From positions 1 through 64,000 of the forward strand of contig CAIRAW010000006.1 of NCBI GenBank assembly GCA_903876735.1: 64,000 nucleotides of DNA. Direction: 5' to 3'. How positions within the stretch are numbered: position 1 is the first letter of the stretch; each line of letters opens with the position of its first letter. Positions 7,996 through 17,108 of this stretch are shown here, piece by piece. The position numbers and the translations under genes are program-made. The notes under the pieces were generated by a model. It was given only the letters and a program-made list of their open reading frames with translations. It ran no database searches and was not told the origin of the DNA. This DNA is from an uncultured beta proteobacterium. Its GTDB lineage: Bacteria > Pseudomonadota > Gammaproteobacteria > Burkholderiales > Burkholderiaceae_C.

Positions 7996-8799
7996 ATGAT
8001 CGTTGATACCGGGCGTCCGATTGCGCTTGTCACCGGCGCTTCATCGGGCATTGGCCAAGAACTGGCGGCCTGCTTTGCCCGTAGCCAACACGACTTGGTT
8101 CTGGTGGCCCGCAGCGCGGACAAGTTGCAGGCGCTGGCCCGCGAGTTGGAGGAACACCATCAGGTCAAGGCGCTGGCCTTGGCCATTGATCTGACAGAAC
8201 CTCAATCAGCACTGCGCCTGTTCGACAGCCTGAAGCGCCGCCGGTGCCTGCCTGACGTATTGGTCAATTGTGCCGGCGTGCTGGCGCAAGGGCAGTTCGT
8301 CCACATGAAGCCGGCGGGCCATCAGGCGATCATCGATCTCAATATCTCGGCGCTGACCAGCATGTTGTCGCATTTTCTGCCGCTGATGATCAAGCGCGGG
8401 TCGGGGCGTGTGCTCAATGTGGCATCGATCGCCGCGTTCCAACCCGTGCCTACGCTGGCCACCTACGCTGCCAGCAAAGCCTATGTCCTGTCGCTGACCG
8501 AGTCGCTATCGCAGGAACTCAAGGACACGGGCGTTACCGTGACGGCCCTGTGCCCCGGCATCACCGCCACCCCTATGCTGTCGGCTGCGACGCGGGCGAA
8601 CCAGCAACTGTCCCGCTTGCCTGGTTTCCTGATTGCTAATGTTGGTGATGTGGCGCGCCAGGGCTTCGATGCCTGCATGCGCGGTGATGTGATCTGTGTC
8701 CCCGGGCTTGTCAACCGAGCAGCGATGCTGGCCTCCCGCGCTGCCCCGAAGTGGCTGCTGCGCGGCATGGGTGGGCTGCTGGCGCGCAAGGTGGTCTGA
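7996..8799 (+). CDS. Short-chain dehydrogenase/reductase (SDR)
   Basis: This 267-residue classical SDR has the cofactor motif TGASSGIG near residues 14-21. It also has the NCAG motif (VLVNCAGVL), the catalytic Ser in VLNVASIAAF and the active-site pair YAASK. The C-terminal half resembles the DltE/YqjQ-type SDRs that act on lipophilic or polyketide-like substrates, but the substrate cannot be assigned. It is convergent with the J-protein operon, with only 27 bases between the stops, and no clear terminator is visible there. Confidence 0.88.
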   Translation: MIVDTGRPIALVTGASSGIGQELAACFARSQHDLVLVARSADKLQALARELEEHHQVKALALAIDLTEPQSALRLFDSLKRRRCLPDVLVNCAGVLAQGQFVHMKPAGHQAIIDLNISALTSMLSHFLPLMIKRGSGRVLNVASIAAFQPVPTLATYAASKAYVLSLTESLSQELKDTGVTVTALCPGITATPMLSAATRANQQLSRLPGFLIANVGDVARQGFDACMRGDVICVPGLVNRAAMLASRAAPKWLLRGMGGLLARKVV

Positions 8800-8826
8800 A
8801 GCCGTTGACGACAGTTGCTGCTTGCG

Positions 8827-10071
8827 TCAGTCTGGGGCGATATTGCATTCGTGCCGCAGCAGCGCCATCGCGTCGCGCAAGCTGTAGTCGTGGTCGCTGA
8901 GCAAATGGCCTTGTGCATTCTCCAGAAACTCCTGCCACATTTGCAGGTAGTCGTTCCGGTAGTGCGCGGGTGCGTTGCCCAGAATGTAGTCTGATACCCG
9001 CTGCGGCTGCATGCCGGCTTTGCGGATCTTGCGAACCAGCGTGGCGGCGGCTTTGGCACTGAGCAGCGTCTTGGGGGCGCTGCCCGATGCGATGCACAGA
9101 AAGAGCGTGAGCAGCGAACCGTCGTCACTGTGGCCACCGGTGACTTTGTTCCAGGCGGTCGATGCGGCGCGGTCAAAGTCGTCCACTTCGCTCAGGGCGT
9201 CCTCGGTCCAGAAGTAGCGCCCCATGAAGGAGGGTGTCTGGTCAAAGAGTTTTTTGACCGGCACTTTGCTGTCCAGAATTTTGGGCAGGTCCGACATGAC
9301 GGTTTTGCGCACGCCATCCGCTACCGCCCTGAATTCGTCGGGCAGGGCTTTGGGCAGGGCAATGGCAAGGCTGGCTGTTTTGGCAGTTGCCGCTTTTTTG
9401 CGAAGAGCGGTGATGGTTTTTTGAAATGCCACCCAGTTCGGCAGGCAGGTCTGGCGCGTGGCCAGCATCAGCAGAGCCGTTCGAATGACCGCTTCGGCGT
9501 CGCGACCCGCGTCCTCCAGGTCCTGCGCATCCATGCCCAGTTGCCCGGCGAACCAGAGGGCGGCCTTGATGATCTGCGCCACTTCGCTGCGTTTTGCCAA
9601 TTCGGACTGGTAGTCTGCCAGACTGCGCAGTGACCATTTGGCCAATTGCGGAATGTGATCGTCGGTAAAGCCACCTTGCTCGTGCATGCCAAAGTGGCTG
9701 TTCTGCGGCATGGCAATCAAGGCTTTGAGCATGTCGGATGCAACTTTGGAGCGCGACAGCAGGCTGTGATCGCGCAGGGCCTCGGCCGCTTTACGCAGAT
9801 CGCCCGCACTGCCGAGCTCCAGGCTCAGGCTGACCAGGTTGACGATGCGCTCGCGCGCCTTTTCCAACTCGGGGCGCAGGAACTCGCTGCCAAAGTAGCG
9901 CGCGATCTGCACCATGCCTTTGGGCGCCTCGGTCTGTATCGCTTCGAGCTTAGCCTGGTCGATGATGCTGTTCTGCAGCCCGTAGCTCAGGGTTTTTTCA
10001 AAAAACGGACGGGCATCAAACAGCGAAACCGTTTGCGCTGCTGCGTGGGAGCCTGCTTGCGAATCGGACAT
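8827..10071 (-). CDS. Protein of unknown function, last gene of the J-protein operon
   Basis: A 414-residue soluble-looking, mainly alpha-helical protein with no signal peptide, membrane segment or recognised domain. It opens SLFDARPFFEKTLSYGLQNS and ends DAMALLRHECNIAPD. The LLRHEC string also occurs near the C-terminus of the neighbouring upstream product (10087-10833), after a similar Asp/aromatic-containing lead-in. Its start lies 15 bases after the stop of that gene, so the two are almost certainly co-transcribed. I do not recognise the family. Codon use and GC look native. The context with a J-domain protein hints at a chaperone or assembly role, but that is inference. Confidence 0.8.
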   Translation of the reverse strand: MSDSQAGSHAAAQTVSLFDARPFFEKTLSYGLQNSIIDQAKLEAIQTEAPKGMVQIARYFGSEFLRPELEKARERIVNLVSLSLELGSAGDLRKAAEALRDHSLLSRSKVASDMLKALIAMPQNSHFGMHEQGGFTDDHIPQLAKWSLRSLADYQSELAKRSEVAQIIKAALWFAGQLGMDAQDLEDAGRDAEAVIRTALLMLATRQTCLPNWVAFQKTITALRKKAATAKTASLAIALPKALPDEFRAVADGVRKTVMSDLPKILDSKVPVKKLFDQTPSFMGRYFWTEDALSEVDDFDRAASTAWNKVTGGHSDDGSLLTLFLCIASGSAPKTLLSAKAAATLVRKIRKAGMQPQRVSDYILGNAPAHYRNDYLQMWQEFLENAQGHLLSDHDYSLRDAMALLRHECNIAPD

Positions 10072-10086
10072 GACCTGGCACTGCGT

Positions 10087-10833
10087 CTAAATGGCCGACT
10101 CTTCGTCCGCCTCCAGCGCCGCTGGCGTGGCTTTGCCGCGGTCGGTGTCGCTGGTCTCCACCTTGCCGTCGTCTTCCTCGGCCTGGGCCTCGTCGCCCTG
10201 GCCGGCATCGTGGGCGCGGGCCTTGGCGCGCAGCACCAGCAGCATTTCGACAAACAGATCGGGGCATTCGTGGCGTAACAGCCAGGCCAGTTGCATCCAG
10301 TCCTGGTCAGCCACTTCGTCCTCGTCCACGCGCGGCTTCACATAGGCATTGGCCAGCAAGGCGGTCTCGGAGAGGATGTCGCCATCGTCCTCGCCGGCAT
10401 CGAAGGTGCCGCTTCGGGCGAAGGCTTCGATGCGACTCCACTTTTCAGTGAAATAGTCGGCCAGCGCCTCGGCGCCGCCTTCAAGGTCGCCAATGGCATT
10501 GAGGAACTCCACCGGGTCAGCGTCCTCGCGGAAGATGATGGAGTTAACCATGCCGCGAAGGTGGGTGCGGCTCAAGTCCTTGTACTGCTTCTCGATGACC
10601 ACGGCGCGGGCAAACTGGGCCGGTGTGACCATCAGGTTGATGACCGATGCCCGGGAGTTGTCGTACTCGCGGATCACGGCCAGGATATCTTTGGCCGGCA
10701 ACTGCTCCAGCACCACCATCAGGGCCCGATCGCCTTCGGTGTCGGCCAGTTCGACCAGCGCGGCTTCGGCTGCCACGATGTCGCCAGCGGCAATCAGGCT
10801 TTGGGTCTTGGCAATCAGGGCGAGTGCAGTCAT
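10087..10833 (-). CDS. Protein of unknown function with acidic C-terminal tail
   Basis: The 248-residue protein starts at ATG 10833 (MTALALIAKTQSLIAAGD). The frame continues upstream, but that part overlaps the preceding gene and has low-complexity composition, so the shorter start is chosen. The body is helical, with LLRHECPDLFVEML near residues 192-205, a motif shared with the next gene. It ends in a charged tail rich in Asp, Glu and Ala that is probably disordered. No known domain is recognised. It lies between two other unassigned genes, with gaps of 22 and 15 bases, inside the four-gene J-protein operon. Confidence 0.75.
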   Translation of the reverse strand: MTALALIAKTQSLIAAGDIVAAEAALVELADTEGDRALMVVLEQLPAKDILAVIREYDNSRASVINLMVTPAQFARAVVIEKQYKDLSRTHLRGMVNSIIFREDADPVEFLNAIGDLEGGAEALADYFTEKWSRIEAFARSGTFDAGEDDGDILSETALLANAYVKPRVDEDEVADQDWMQLAWLLRHECPDLFVEMLLVLRAKARAHDAGQGDEAQAEEDDGKVETSDTDRGKATPAALEADEESAI

Positions 10834-10855
10834 GGTGTGTCTTTCGGGTGGGCCA

Positions 10856-11434
10856 TCAGTCTTTGCGGTCAAAGCCCTGCTCGACCAGCCAGTCGTTGCC
10901 GGCCTCGTCGTGGGCGCGGGCATCGGACTCTTCTTCGTCGTGGTCTTCGGTGTGGCTGTCTTCGTGGCGCTCGTTGCGAACGGCGTCACGGTCCTGGCTG
11001 CCATCTTCTTCGGCGTCTTCGACCTGCGCACGCTCGGCTGCCGTCAAGGGCTTGTGGTGCATGTATTCGAGCGCGCAGGCAATCGTCATGAACCACTCGC
11101 CCATCGGATCTTCCAGAATGGCTTGCACGATTTCACCGGCCCAGGGTGCGACCTCAATGGTGTCGCTGAAGCTGTGCCATTCAGGCAGTTCATCAGCGTC
11201 CTGCGCGACCAGGTGGTCCATCACCACCGGGCTTTTGAAGCGAAAGGACTGGTGCAGGACAACGGCCACCATTTCGGGGCTGTCCTCCATCATGGTGAGC
11301 AGAAAGCCCAGTTCGCGGCGCTTTTCAGCGAGGCGTTTGCGCAGCACGTCGTGGCCTTCAGAGTCGGTGCGGAGATCGTCAAGTTCGGACTGATAGGCCG
11401 AGCGCAGATTGTGGAAATAGGCGGAGGTGCTCAA
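10856..11434 (-). CDS. Protein of unknown function with Asp/Glu/His-rich tail
   Basis: The 192-residue product has a helical N-terminal half (MSTSAYFHNLRSAYQSELDD) and a middle part reading EWFMTIACALEYMHHKPL. Its C-terminal 50 residues are very acidic and His-containing (NERHEDSHTEDHDEEESDA). The tail may be disordered or bind cations; I cannot tell which. It starts 11 bases after the stop of the J-domain gene, in the same orientation. I do not recognise a family. The acidic tail parallels that of the next gene product. Confidence 0.75.
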   Translation of the reverse strand: MSTSAYFHNLRSAYQSELDDLRTDSEGHDVLRKRLAEKRRELGFLLTMMEDSPEMVAVVLHQSFRFKSPVVMDHLVAQDADELPEWHSFSDTIEVAPWAGEIVQAILEDPMGEWFMTIACALEYMHHKPLTAAERAQVEDAEEDGSQDRDAVRNERHEDSHTEDHDEEESDARAHDEAGNDWLVEQGFDRKD

Positions 11435-11445
11435 GGGGAAAGGGC

Positions 11446-11763
11446 TCAGTGGGTAGTGGGTTGTTGGTGCCGGGTTTGGCCTGCGCTCTGGATCAAGGCT
11501 TGAAAGTAGCTTTGCCAGATTTCACGCGCGGTCTGGGCCGGATTGTCCAGCAGGTTGCGCCGGCGGTTGTCGTCATAGGCAAGGCGTTTGGCATCGTCCG
11601 ACAGCACCTCGTAGGCCTCTTGCACCGTGCGAAAGCGCGCGGGGGCATCGGCGTCCGTGTTGCGGTCGGGGTGGTATTGCGCCGCCTTCTGGCGAAACGC
11701 CTTCTTGATGTCGGCCAGTGTGGCGGAACTGCCAAGCCCCAGGGCGGTGTAGTGGTCATTCAT
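11446..11763 (-). CDS. Minimal J-domain (DnaJ-like) co-chaperone
   Basis: This 105-residue protein is little more than a J domain: MNDHYTALGLGSSATLADIKKAFRQKAAQYHPDRN carries the invariant HPD loop. It continues through ARFRTVQEAYEVLSDDAKRLAYD to helix IV, and a short tail of about 35 residues follows. J domains stimulate the ATPase of an Hsp70 (DnaK or HscA). There is no G/F region, zinc-binding domain or substrate-binding domain, so any client specificity must come from the tail or from partners. ATG 11763 is chosen because the J domain begins there. It is the first of four tightly spaced minus-strand genes, divergent from rarA across 167 bases. Confidence 0.9.
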   Translation of the reverse strand: MNDHYTALGLGSSATLADIKKAFRQKAAQYHPDRNTDADAPARFRTVQEAYEVLSDDAKRLAYDDNRRRNLLDNPAQTAREIWQSYFQALIQSAGQTRHQQPTTH

Positions 11764-11930
11764 GCTGTGCTTGGGTTGCGGGTGTCTGGAACGGCAGGCG
11801 TCCGATGCGGCTCTGCCGATTGGCAAGTCTGGGCCCATTTTAGTTGCTGTTGCGATTGGTGCTGAGGGGGCGCCATTTGTCCACCGACCGGCCTGTGCAT
11901 CTGGCGGCCAGTGCGCCACAATAGACACCG

Positions 11931-13250
11931 ATGAATCCATTGCCACCCAAGCACCAACCACTGGCTGAGCGCCTGCGCCCAAAGACCCTGGCCGAGGTCA
12001 TAGGACAGCCGCAACTGCTGGGCGAGGGCATGGCGCTGCGGCTGGCGTTCGAGTCGGGGCAACCGCACAGCTGCATTCTGTGGGGCCCGCCGGGCACCGG
12101 CAAGACCACGATCGCGCGCCTGATGGCTGATGCCTTCGATGCGCAGTTCATCACCATCAGCGCCGTGCTCGGCGGTGTCAAGGACATCCGCGAGGCTGTC
12201 GAACTGGCCTTGCTGGCACAGCAGCAGCAAATGCGGCGCACGATTGTGTTTGTCGACGAGGTGCACCGTTTCAACAAGAGTCAGCAGGATGCTTTTCTGC
12301 CGCACGTCGAGAGTGGCCTCTTTACCTTCATTGGCGCGACCACCGAGAACCCTTCGTTCGAGGTCAATTCGGCGCTGTTGTCGCGCGCCGTGGTCTATGT
12401 GCTGCAGCCCTTGTCGGCGCCCGATCTGCAGCAGATCATCGACAAGGCGCTTGGCCTGCAGGTGTTGCCGATGCTGGACGACGCGGCGCGCGAGCGCTTG
12501 ATCGGCTACGCCGATGGTGATGCGCGGCGCCTGCTCAACACGCTGGAGACACTGGCGGTGGCGGCAACGCAGCAAAAGCTCGACCGTGTCACCGATGCCT
12601 GGCTGCTCAAGGTGCTGGGCGAGCAACTGCGCCGCTATGACAAGGGCGGCGAGCAGTTCTACGACACGATCTCGGCCTTGCACAAATCAGTGCGCGGCTC
12701 CGACCCCGACGCTGCGCTCTACTGGCTGGTGCGCATGCTCGACGGTGGCGTCGATCCGCGCTACCTGGCGCGCCGGCTGGTCCGCATGGCGAGCGAGGAC
12801 ATTGGTCTGGCCGACCCGCGCGCGCTGCGCCTGGCGCTCGACGCCGCCGAGGTCTACGAGCGTCTCGGTACACCCGAAGGCGAACTGGCGCTGGCCGAGT
12901 GCGTGATCTACCTGGCGGTGGCGCCGAAATCGAACGCGGTCTACAAAGCCTTCAATGAGGCCAAGGCCCTGATCAAGAAGGAAGGCACGCGGCCGGTTCC
13001 CATGCACCTGCGCAACGCGCCGACCAAGCTTATGAAGGAGCTCGACTACGGCAAGGGCTACCGTTACGCGCATGACGAGGAGGGCGGTTTCGCCGCTGGC
13101 GAACGCTACCTGCCCGAGGGCATGGCAGCGCCCGGTTTTTACCGGCCGGTCGAGCGCGGGCTGGAGCTCAAGATCGCCGAGAAGCTGCGCCAGTTGCGGG
13201 CGCTGAACCAGGCGAAGTCGGCATCGGGTCGTTCCGGCGCAGGCCTATAA
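11931..13250 (+). CDS. rarA: Replication-associated recombination protein A (AAA+ ATPase RarA/MgsA)
   Basis: The 439-residue AAA+ ATPase has Walker [10 protein letters not shown] (about residues 50-58), Walker [11 protein letters not shown] and the sensor-1 region [12 protein letters not shown]. It also has the RarA-specific C-terminal part with [44 protein letters not shown]. RarA acts at stalled replication forks, works with RecA and SSB, and is related to clamp-loader subunits. Its usual neighbours in many genomes are lolA and serS, which are not present here. Its last codons overlap a possible promoter for the ABC operon that follows. Confidence 0.95.
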   Translation: MNPLPPKHQPLAERLRPKTLAEVIGQPQLLGEGMALRLAFESGQPHSCILWGPPGTGKTTIARLMADAFDAQFITISAVLGGVKDIREAVELALLAQQQQMRRTIVFVDEVHRFNKSQQDAFLPHVESGLFTFIGATTENPSFEVNSALLSRAVVYVLQPLSAPDLQQIIDKALGLQVLPMLDDAARERLIGYADGDARRLLNTLETLAVAATQQKLDRVTDAWLLKVLGEQLRRYDKGGEQFYDTISALHKSVRGSDPDAALYWLVRMLDGGVDPRYLARRLVRMASEDIGLADPRALRLALDAAEVYERLGTPEGELALAECVIYLAVAPKSNAVYKAFNEAKALIKKEGTRPVPMHLRNAPTKLMKELDYGKGYRYAHDEEGGFAAGERYLPEGMAAPGFYRPVERGLELKIAEKLRQLRALNQAKSASGRSGAGL

Positions 13251-13251
13251 T
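13246..13251 (+). promoter_or_regulatory. Possible -10 element for the ABC uptake operon
   Basis: A perfect TATAAT lies across the rarA stop codon, 59 bases before the GTG start of the binding-protein gene. I cannot see a convincing -35 hexamer 16-18 bases upstream, so this is only a candidate promoter. The following operon has no other obvious promoter position. Confidence 0.35.
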
Positions 13252-13309
13252 TTTTCAATCAGCGACCGCTCACAAGTTGCCAGCCATTTTCACCAACGGG
13301 AGAATCATC

Positions 13310-14302
13310 GTGCGACTCAAGAAAATCATTTCACTGTGCGCCATCAGCGCCGTCACCGCTCTGCTTCCCTTCGCGTCCAGCGCCGAACAAAAGCTGTTTG
13401 TCTACACCTCGATGAAGGAGTCGATGATCGGTGACCTGAAGATTGCTTTTGCCAAGAAGCACGCGGATATCAAACTCGATTTCCAGTCGGCTGGCGCGGG
13501 CAAACTGATGGCCAAGATCGCCGCCGAGCGTGAGTCCGGCAAGATCATGGCCGACGTGCTGTGGACCAGCGAGGTACCCGATTTCTACCAAATGAAGGCG
13601 CAGGGCTTGCTGCTGCCCTACCTGCCGACCGAACTGAAGCAGATCCTCAATCCGCTGCCCGATTACGACGGCTCGTTTACCGCCGTGCGCCTGGGCACGC
13701 TGGGCATCGCCTACAACACGCGCCTGATCAAGGAAGCGCCCAAGAGCTGGACCGATGTGCAAAAGCCGGCCTTCAAGGGCGCCTACGGCATTGCCAACCC
13801 GGCTCTCTCGGGTACCGCCTACATGAGCGTGGCGGTTCTGTCCAAGGCCTTCGGCTGGGGCTATTTCGAAGCCTTGCGCGCCAATGGCGCGAAGATGGGC
13901 AAGGGTTCGGGCCAAGTGGTGGACGACACGGCTTCGGGCGACCTGCTGGCGAGTCTGGCGGTTGACTACATCACACTCGACAAGGTCGACAAGGGCGCCA
14001 CGCTGGCGCTGGTCTACCCACCCGAGATGCTGGTGATTCCGAGTCCGATCGCCATCATTCGCAACAGCCCCAATGTGGATGCGGCCAAGAAGTTTGTCGA
14101 CTTTGTGCTCTCCAAAGATGGCCAGACCATCATCGCCAACGAAGGCACGCTGCCGGTGCGTAGCGATGTGACCGTGCCGGCACGCTACAAGCTGCCAACG
14201 GTGGCCGACGCGATGAAGCGCGCCATGAAGATCGACTACCAGCAGATCATGACGGAGAAGGAAGCGACCATCAAGAAGTTCACCGACATCATGCAGAAGT
14301 GA
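13310..14302 (+). CDS. Periplasmic binding protein of an FbpA/PotD-like ABC importer
   Basis: The 330-residue protein starts at GTG 13310, preceded by a GGGAG ribosome site at 13298-13302. It carries a signal peptide (LKKIISLCAISAVTALLPFASSA) and a mature part typical of bacterial extracellular solute-binding family 1/6 proteins (VYTSMKESMIGDLKIAFAKK; ADVLWTSEVPDFYQMKAQG). The ferric-binding members carry an adjacent Tyr pair that ligates iron. I see no YY dyad at the comparable place, so iron specificity is not supported; organophosphate, polyamine or another anion are possible. It leads an operon with two ATPases and one fused permease. Confidence 0.85.
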   Translation: MRLKKIISLCAISAVTALLPFASSAEQKLFVYTSMKESMIGDLKIAFAKKHADIKLDFQSAGAGKLMAKIAAERESGKIMADVLWTSEVPDFYQMKAQGLLLPYLPTELKQILNPLPDYDGSFTAVRLGTLGIAYNTRLIKEAPKSWTDVQKPAFKGAYGIANPALSGTAYMSVAVLSKAFGWGYFEALRANGAKMGKGSGQVVDDTASGDLLASLAVDYITLDKVDKGATLALVYPPEMLVIPSPIAIIRNSPNVDAAKKFVDFVLSKDGQTIIANEGTLPVRSDVTVPARYKLPTVADAMKRAMKIDYQQIMTEKEATIKKFTDIMQK

Positions 14303-14316
14303 AGCAGGGCTGAACC

Positions 14317-15405
14317 GTGGCCAGTGTTCGCATAGAAAGTGTCAGCAAGGCCTATGCCGGGCGCGCGATTCTGGCGTCCCTGTCGCTTGAAATCCAGGAT
14401 GGAGAGTGCTTTACGCTGCTCGGCCCCTCGGGCTGCGGCAAGACCGTTCTGATGCGCTTGATTGCCGGTTTCGAGGCGCCCGACAGCGGCAGCATTTCGA
14501 TCGGCGATCAGCTTGTTGCCAGCGCCGCTAGCGCCCAGTTTCTGCCACCCGAACAGCGCGCTTTGGGCATGGTGTTTCAGGACTACGCGGTCTGGCCGCA
14601 CATGAGCGTGTTTGACAACGTCGCCTATCCACTCAAGCTGGCGCAGGTTGAGGCCGGCGCCTTGCGCGAACGCACGCTGCGCGCCGTCGGTCTGGTCGGG
14701 CTTGACGGACTGGAAGCGCGCCTGCCGTCGCAACTCTCCGGCGGCCAGCAGCAGCGCGTGGCGCTCGCGCGCGCTTTGGTGTCGGAGCCGCGCCTGCTCT
14801 TGCTTGATGAACCGCTGAACAATCTGGATGCCAATCTGCGCGAGGAGATGCGCTTTGAGATCAAGGCGCTGCAGCGCAAGCTCGGCATCACCATTCTGTA
14901 TGTGACGCATGACCAGGAGATCGCGCTGGCAATCTCGGATCGGCTCGCGGTGATGGACGAGACCGGCTCGCTGCGCCAGATCGGCGCGCCACAGGAGGTC
15001 TACGAACACCCGGCCGACGATTTTGTTTTCCGTTTTCTGGGCATTGCCAATTTTCTGCCGGTGCGCCGTGACGGTGCCGATTTGTACATTGGCGGCTCGA
15101 CCACGCCCTGGGTCGGGCCGGAACCCGACCAGCACGGCGCGCGCATCACCGCTGGTTTTCGACCGAGCGATGTGCTGCTCGCGCGTGACGGTGATGGGCT
15201 GCCGGGGCGCATCGTGCGCGCCAGCTTTCTCGGCGCCCAGGTGGACTACCTGATCGACATCGCCGGCACCCTGATCCGTGCCGCCTTGCCCAGCCACGAG
15301 TGCCTGGCGCGCGGCCTGCTGTTTGTCGAAGGCGAGCCTTGCCGCGTCGGGCTCGCAACGGTGCAGTGGTTCGGCGGTGACATCGTCAGCGGCGCGAGGG
15401 CCTGA
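14317..15405 (+). CDS. ABC importer ATPase (FbpC/PotA-like), first copy
   Basis: The 362-residue ATPase starts with GTG and has Walker A GPSGCGKT (about residues 37-44), Q-loop VFQDYAVWPHMSVFDN and signature LSGGQQQRVALARAL. Walker B is LLLLDEPLNNLD, followed by a switch His (YVTHDQE). The C-terminal 120 residues form a TOBE-like regulatory extension. It energises uptake through the fused permease encoded next (2-base gap). A second ATPase gene (17109-18167) follows the permease, so the transporter could use a heterodimeric ATPase pair. Confidence 0.9.
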   Translation: MASVRIESVSKAYAGRAILASLSLEIQDGECFTLLGPSGCGKTVLMRLIAGFEAPDSGSISIGDQLVASAASAQFLPPEQRALGMVFQDYAVWPHMSVFDNVAYPLKLAQVEAGALRERTLRAVGLVGLDGLEARLPSQLSGGQQQRVALARALVSEPRLLLLDEPLNNLDANLREEMRFEIKALQRKLGITILYVTHDQEIALAISDRLAVMDETGSLRQIGAPQEVYEHPADDFVFRFLGIANFLPVRRDGADLYIGGSTTPWVGPEPDQHGARITAGFRPSDVLLARDGDGLPGRIVRASFLGAQVDYLIDIAGTLIRAALPSHECLARGLLFVEGEPCRVGLATVQWFGGDIVSGARA

Positions 15406-15407
15406 AC

Positions 15408-17099
15408 ATGGCAAAGCCAGGCACGCCTCGCATCGGCACACCCGAGATCCTGTTTGGCCTGTCGGTCGGCGTCCTGATTGTCGTTGTGGCGGTGCCGATG
15501 CTGCTGATTTTTTTCAACGCGTTCTGGGTCGATGGCCACTTCAACCTGGCCGATGTCCTCAAGGTGCTGCGCCAGCGCGAGACCTACAAGGCGCTCTTGA
15601 ATTCTCTGGTGCTGTCAGCTGGGGTTACCGTCACCGGGACCATCGTCGGCACCTTTTTTGCCTGGCTGGTGACGCGCACCGATCTGCCGTTCAAGAAGAC
15701 CATGAAGCTGCTGTTTCTGGTGCCCTTCATGCTGCCGGCTTTCATTGGTGCGCTGGCCTGGAAGATGCTGCTGTCGCCGCGCGCCGGCTACATCAACCGT
15801 TTCTTCATCGATGTGCTCGGTTTCGATGGCCCGATCTTCGACATCTACACCTACGCCGGCATCATCCTGGTCGAGACCATGTACCTGTTCCCCTTTGTCT
15901 TTATCCAGGTTAGCGGGGCGCTCGAGCGCATGGACCCGACGCTGGAAGAGTCGGCGCGGATCTCGGGCGCCGACCTGCTCACGATCACGCGCAAGATCAC
16001 AATCCCGCTGGTGCTGCCATCGATTCTCTCAGGCTCGCTCCTGATCATGCTGTATTCGATGGCCCACTTTGGCACGGTGGCGGTGTTGGGCATTGAGACC
16101 GGCATCTACAACATTCCGACGCTCATTTACGAAAAGATCCACCAGAGCGCGGGCAGTTTCGATTCGATACGCGCCGCTACCGTGCTGGCGACGGTGCTGG
16201 TGCTGGCGGCGGCCTTGATTCTCTGGCTGCAAAACCGCATCCTGCGCAAGGGCCGCTACCAGATCATCGCGGGCAAGAGCTTTCGCCCGACCGAGCTCAA
16301 GCTGCGCGTCTGGCGGATCCCGCTTTTCCTGTTTTGCATCGCCTACATCGCCTTCACCATTGTGCTGCCGACCGCGACCATCTTCATGGTCGGCGGGCTC
16401 AAGACCTATGGCCTGCCGTTCACCGCCGCCAACCTGACATTTGCCAACTACCGCCACATCCTGTTCGAGTGGGACCTGACGCGCGACGCCATCTGGAACA
16501 GCATCAGCCTGGGCTTGTCGGCGGCGCTGATCACGATGTTTGCCGGTGTCATCATCTCGTACGTCATCGTCAAGATGAAAGTGCGCGGGCGCGGCGTGCT
16601 CGAGTTTCTTGGCATGCTGCCGTTCTCGGTGCCGGGTTCGGTCATCGCGCTCGGGGTCATTCTGGCCTGGAGCGGCAAGTTTGGCATCAACCTGTACAAC
16701 ACGGTGTGGATCATCCTGTTGGCCTACATCGCGCGCTACATGGCGTTCTCCTTGAAAGCCAATTCGGCAGCGCTGGAGCAGGTGCACGATTCCCTGGTTG
16801 AGGCCGCGCGCGCATCGGGCGCCAGCATGGGGCAGGCGCTCAGGGACATCGTGATTCCCCTGGTGCGCCCCGGCATGGTGGCGGCCTTCTTTCTGATTTT
16901 CCTGCCGGCGCTGCGTGAGCTGACGGTCTCGGTGTTGCTTTACGGCCCGACCACCCGCACCATCGGTGTGGCGATCTACACCCTCAATGAAGACGGCGAG
17001 ACGGTGTATTCGGCAGCACTGGCGGGCATTGCCCTGATCATCATCGTGCTGGGCGAGGTCCTGATCAAGCGGCTGGTGTCGGGCAAGAGCAAAGCATAG
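15408..17099 (+). CDS. Fused ABC permease with two transmembrane domains (FbpB-like)
   Basis: The 563-residue membrane protein is a fusion of two BPD_transp_1 permease domains with about twelve transmembrane segments. Each half has an EAA loop: EESARISGADLLTITRKITI in the first and VEAARASGASMGQALRDIVI in the second. These loops contact the ATPase subunits in the cytoplasm. This single-chain architecture is usual for FbpB, ThiP and 2-aminoethylphosphonate-type importers. It sits between its two ATPase genes, with gaps of 2 and 9 bases, so the unit is a clear operon. Confidence 0.92.
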   Translation: MAKPGTPRIGTPEILFGLSVGVLIVVVAVPMLLIFFNAFWVDGHFNLADVLKVLRQRETYKALLNSLVLSAGVTVTGTIVGTFFAWLVTRTDLPFKKTMKLLFLVPFMLPAFIGALAWKMLLSPRAGYINRFFIDVLGFDGPIFDIYTYAGIILVETMYLFPFVFIQVSGALERMDPTLEESARISGADLLTITRKITIPLVLPSILSGSLLIMLYSMAHFGTVAVLGIETGIYNIPTLIYEKIHQSAGSFDSIRAATVLATVLVLAAALILWLQNRILRKGRYQIIAGKSFRPTELKLRVWRIPLFLFCIAYIAFTIVLPTATIFMVGGLKTYGLPFTAANLTFANYRHILFEWDLTRDAIWNSISLGLSAALITMFAGVIISYVIVKMKVRGRGVLEFLGMLPFSVPGSVIALGVILAWSGKFGINLYNTVWIILLAYIARYMAFSLKANSAALEQVHDSLVEAARASGASMGQALRDIVIPLVRPGMVAAFFLIFLPALRELTVSVLLYGPTTRTIGVAIYTLNEDGETVYSAALAGIALIIIVLGEVLIKRLVSGKSKA

Positions 17100-17108
17100 G
17101 GCACGGCA

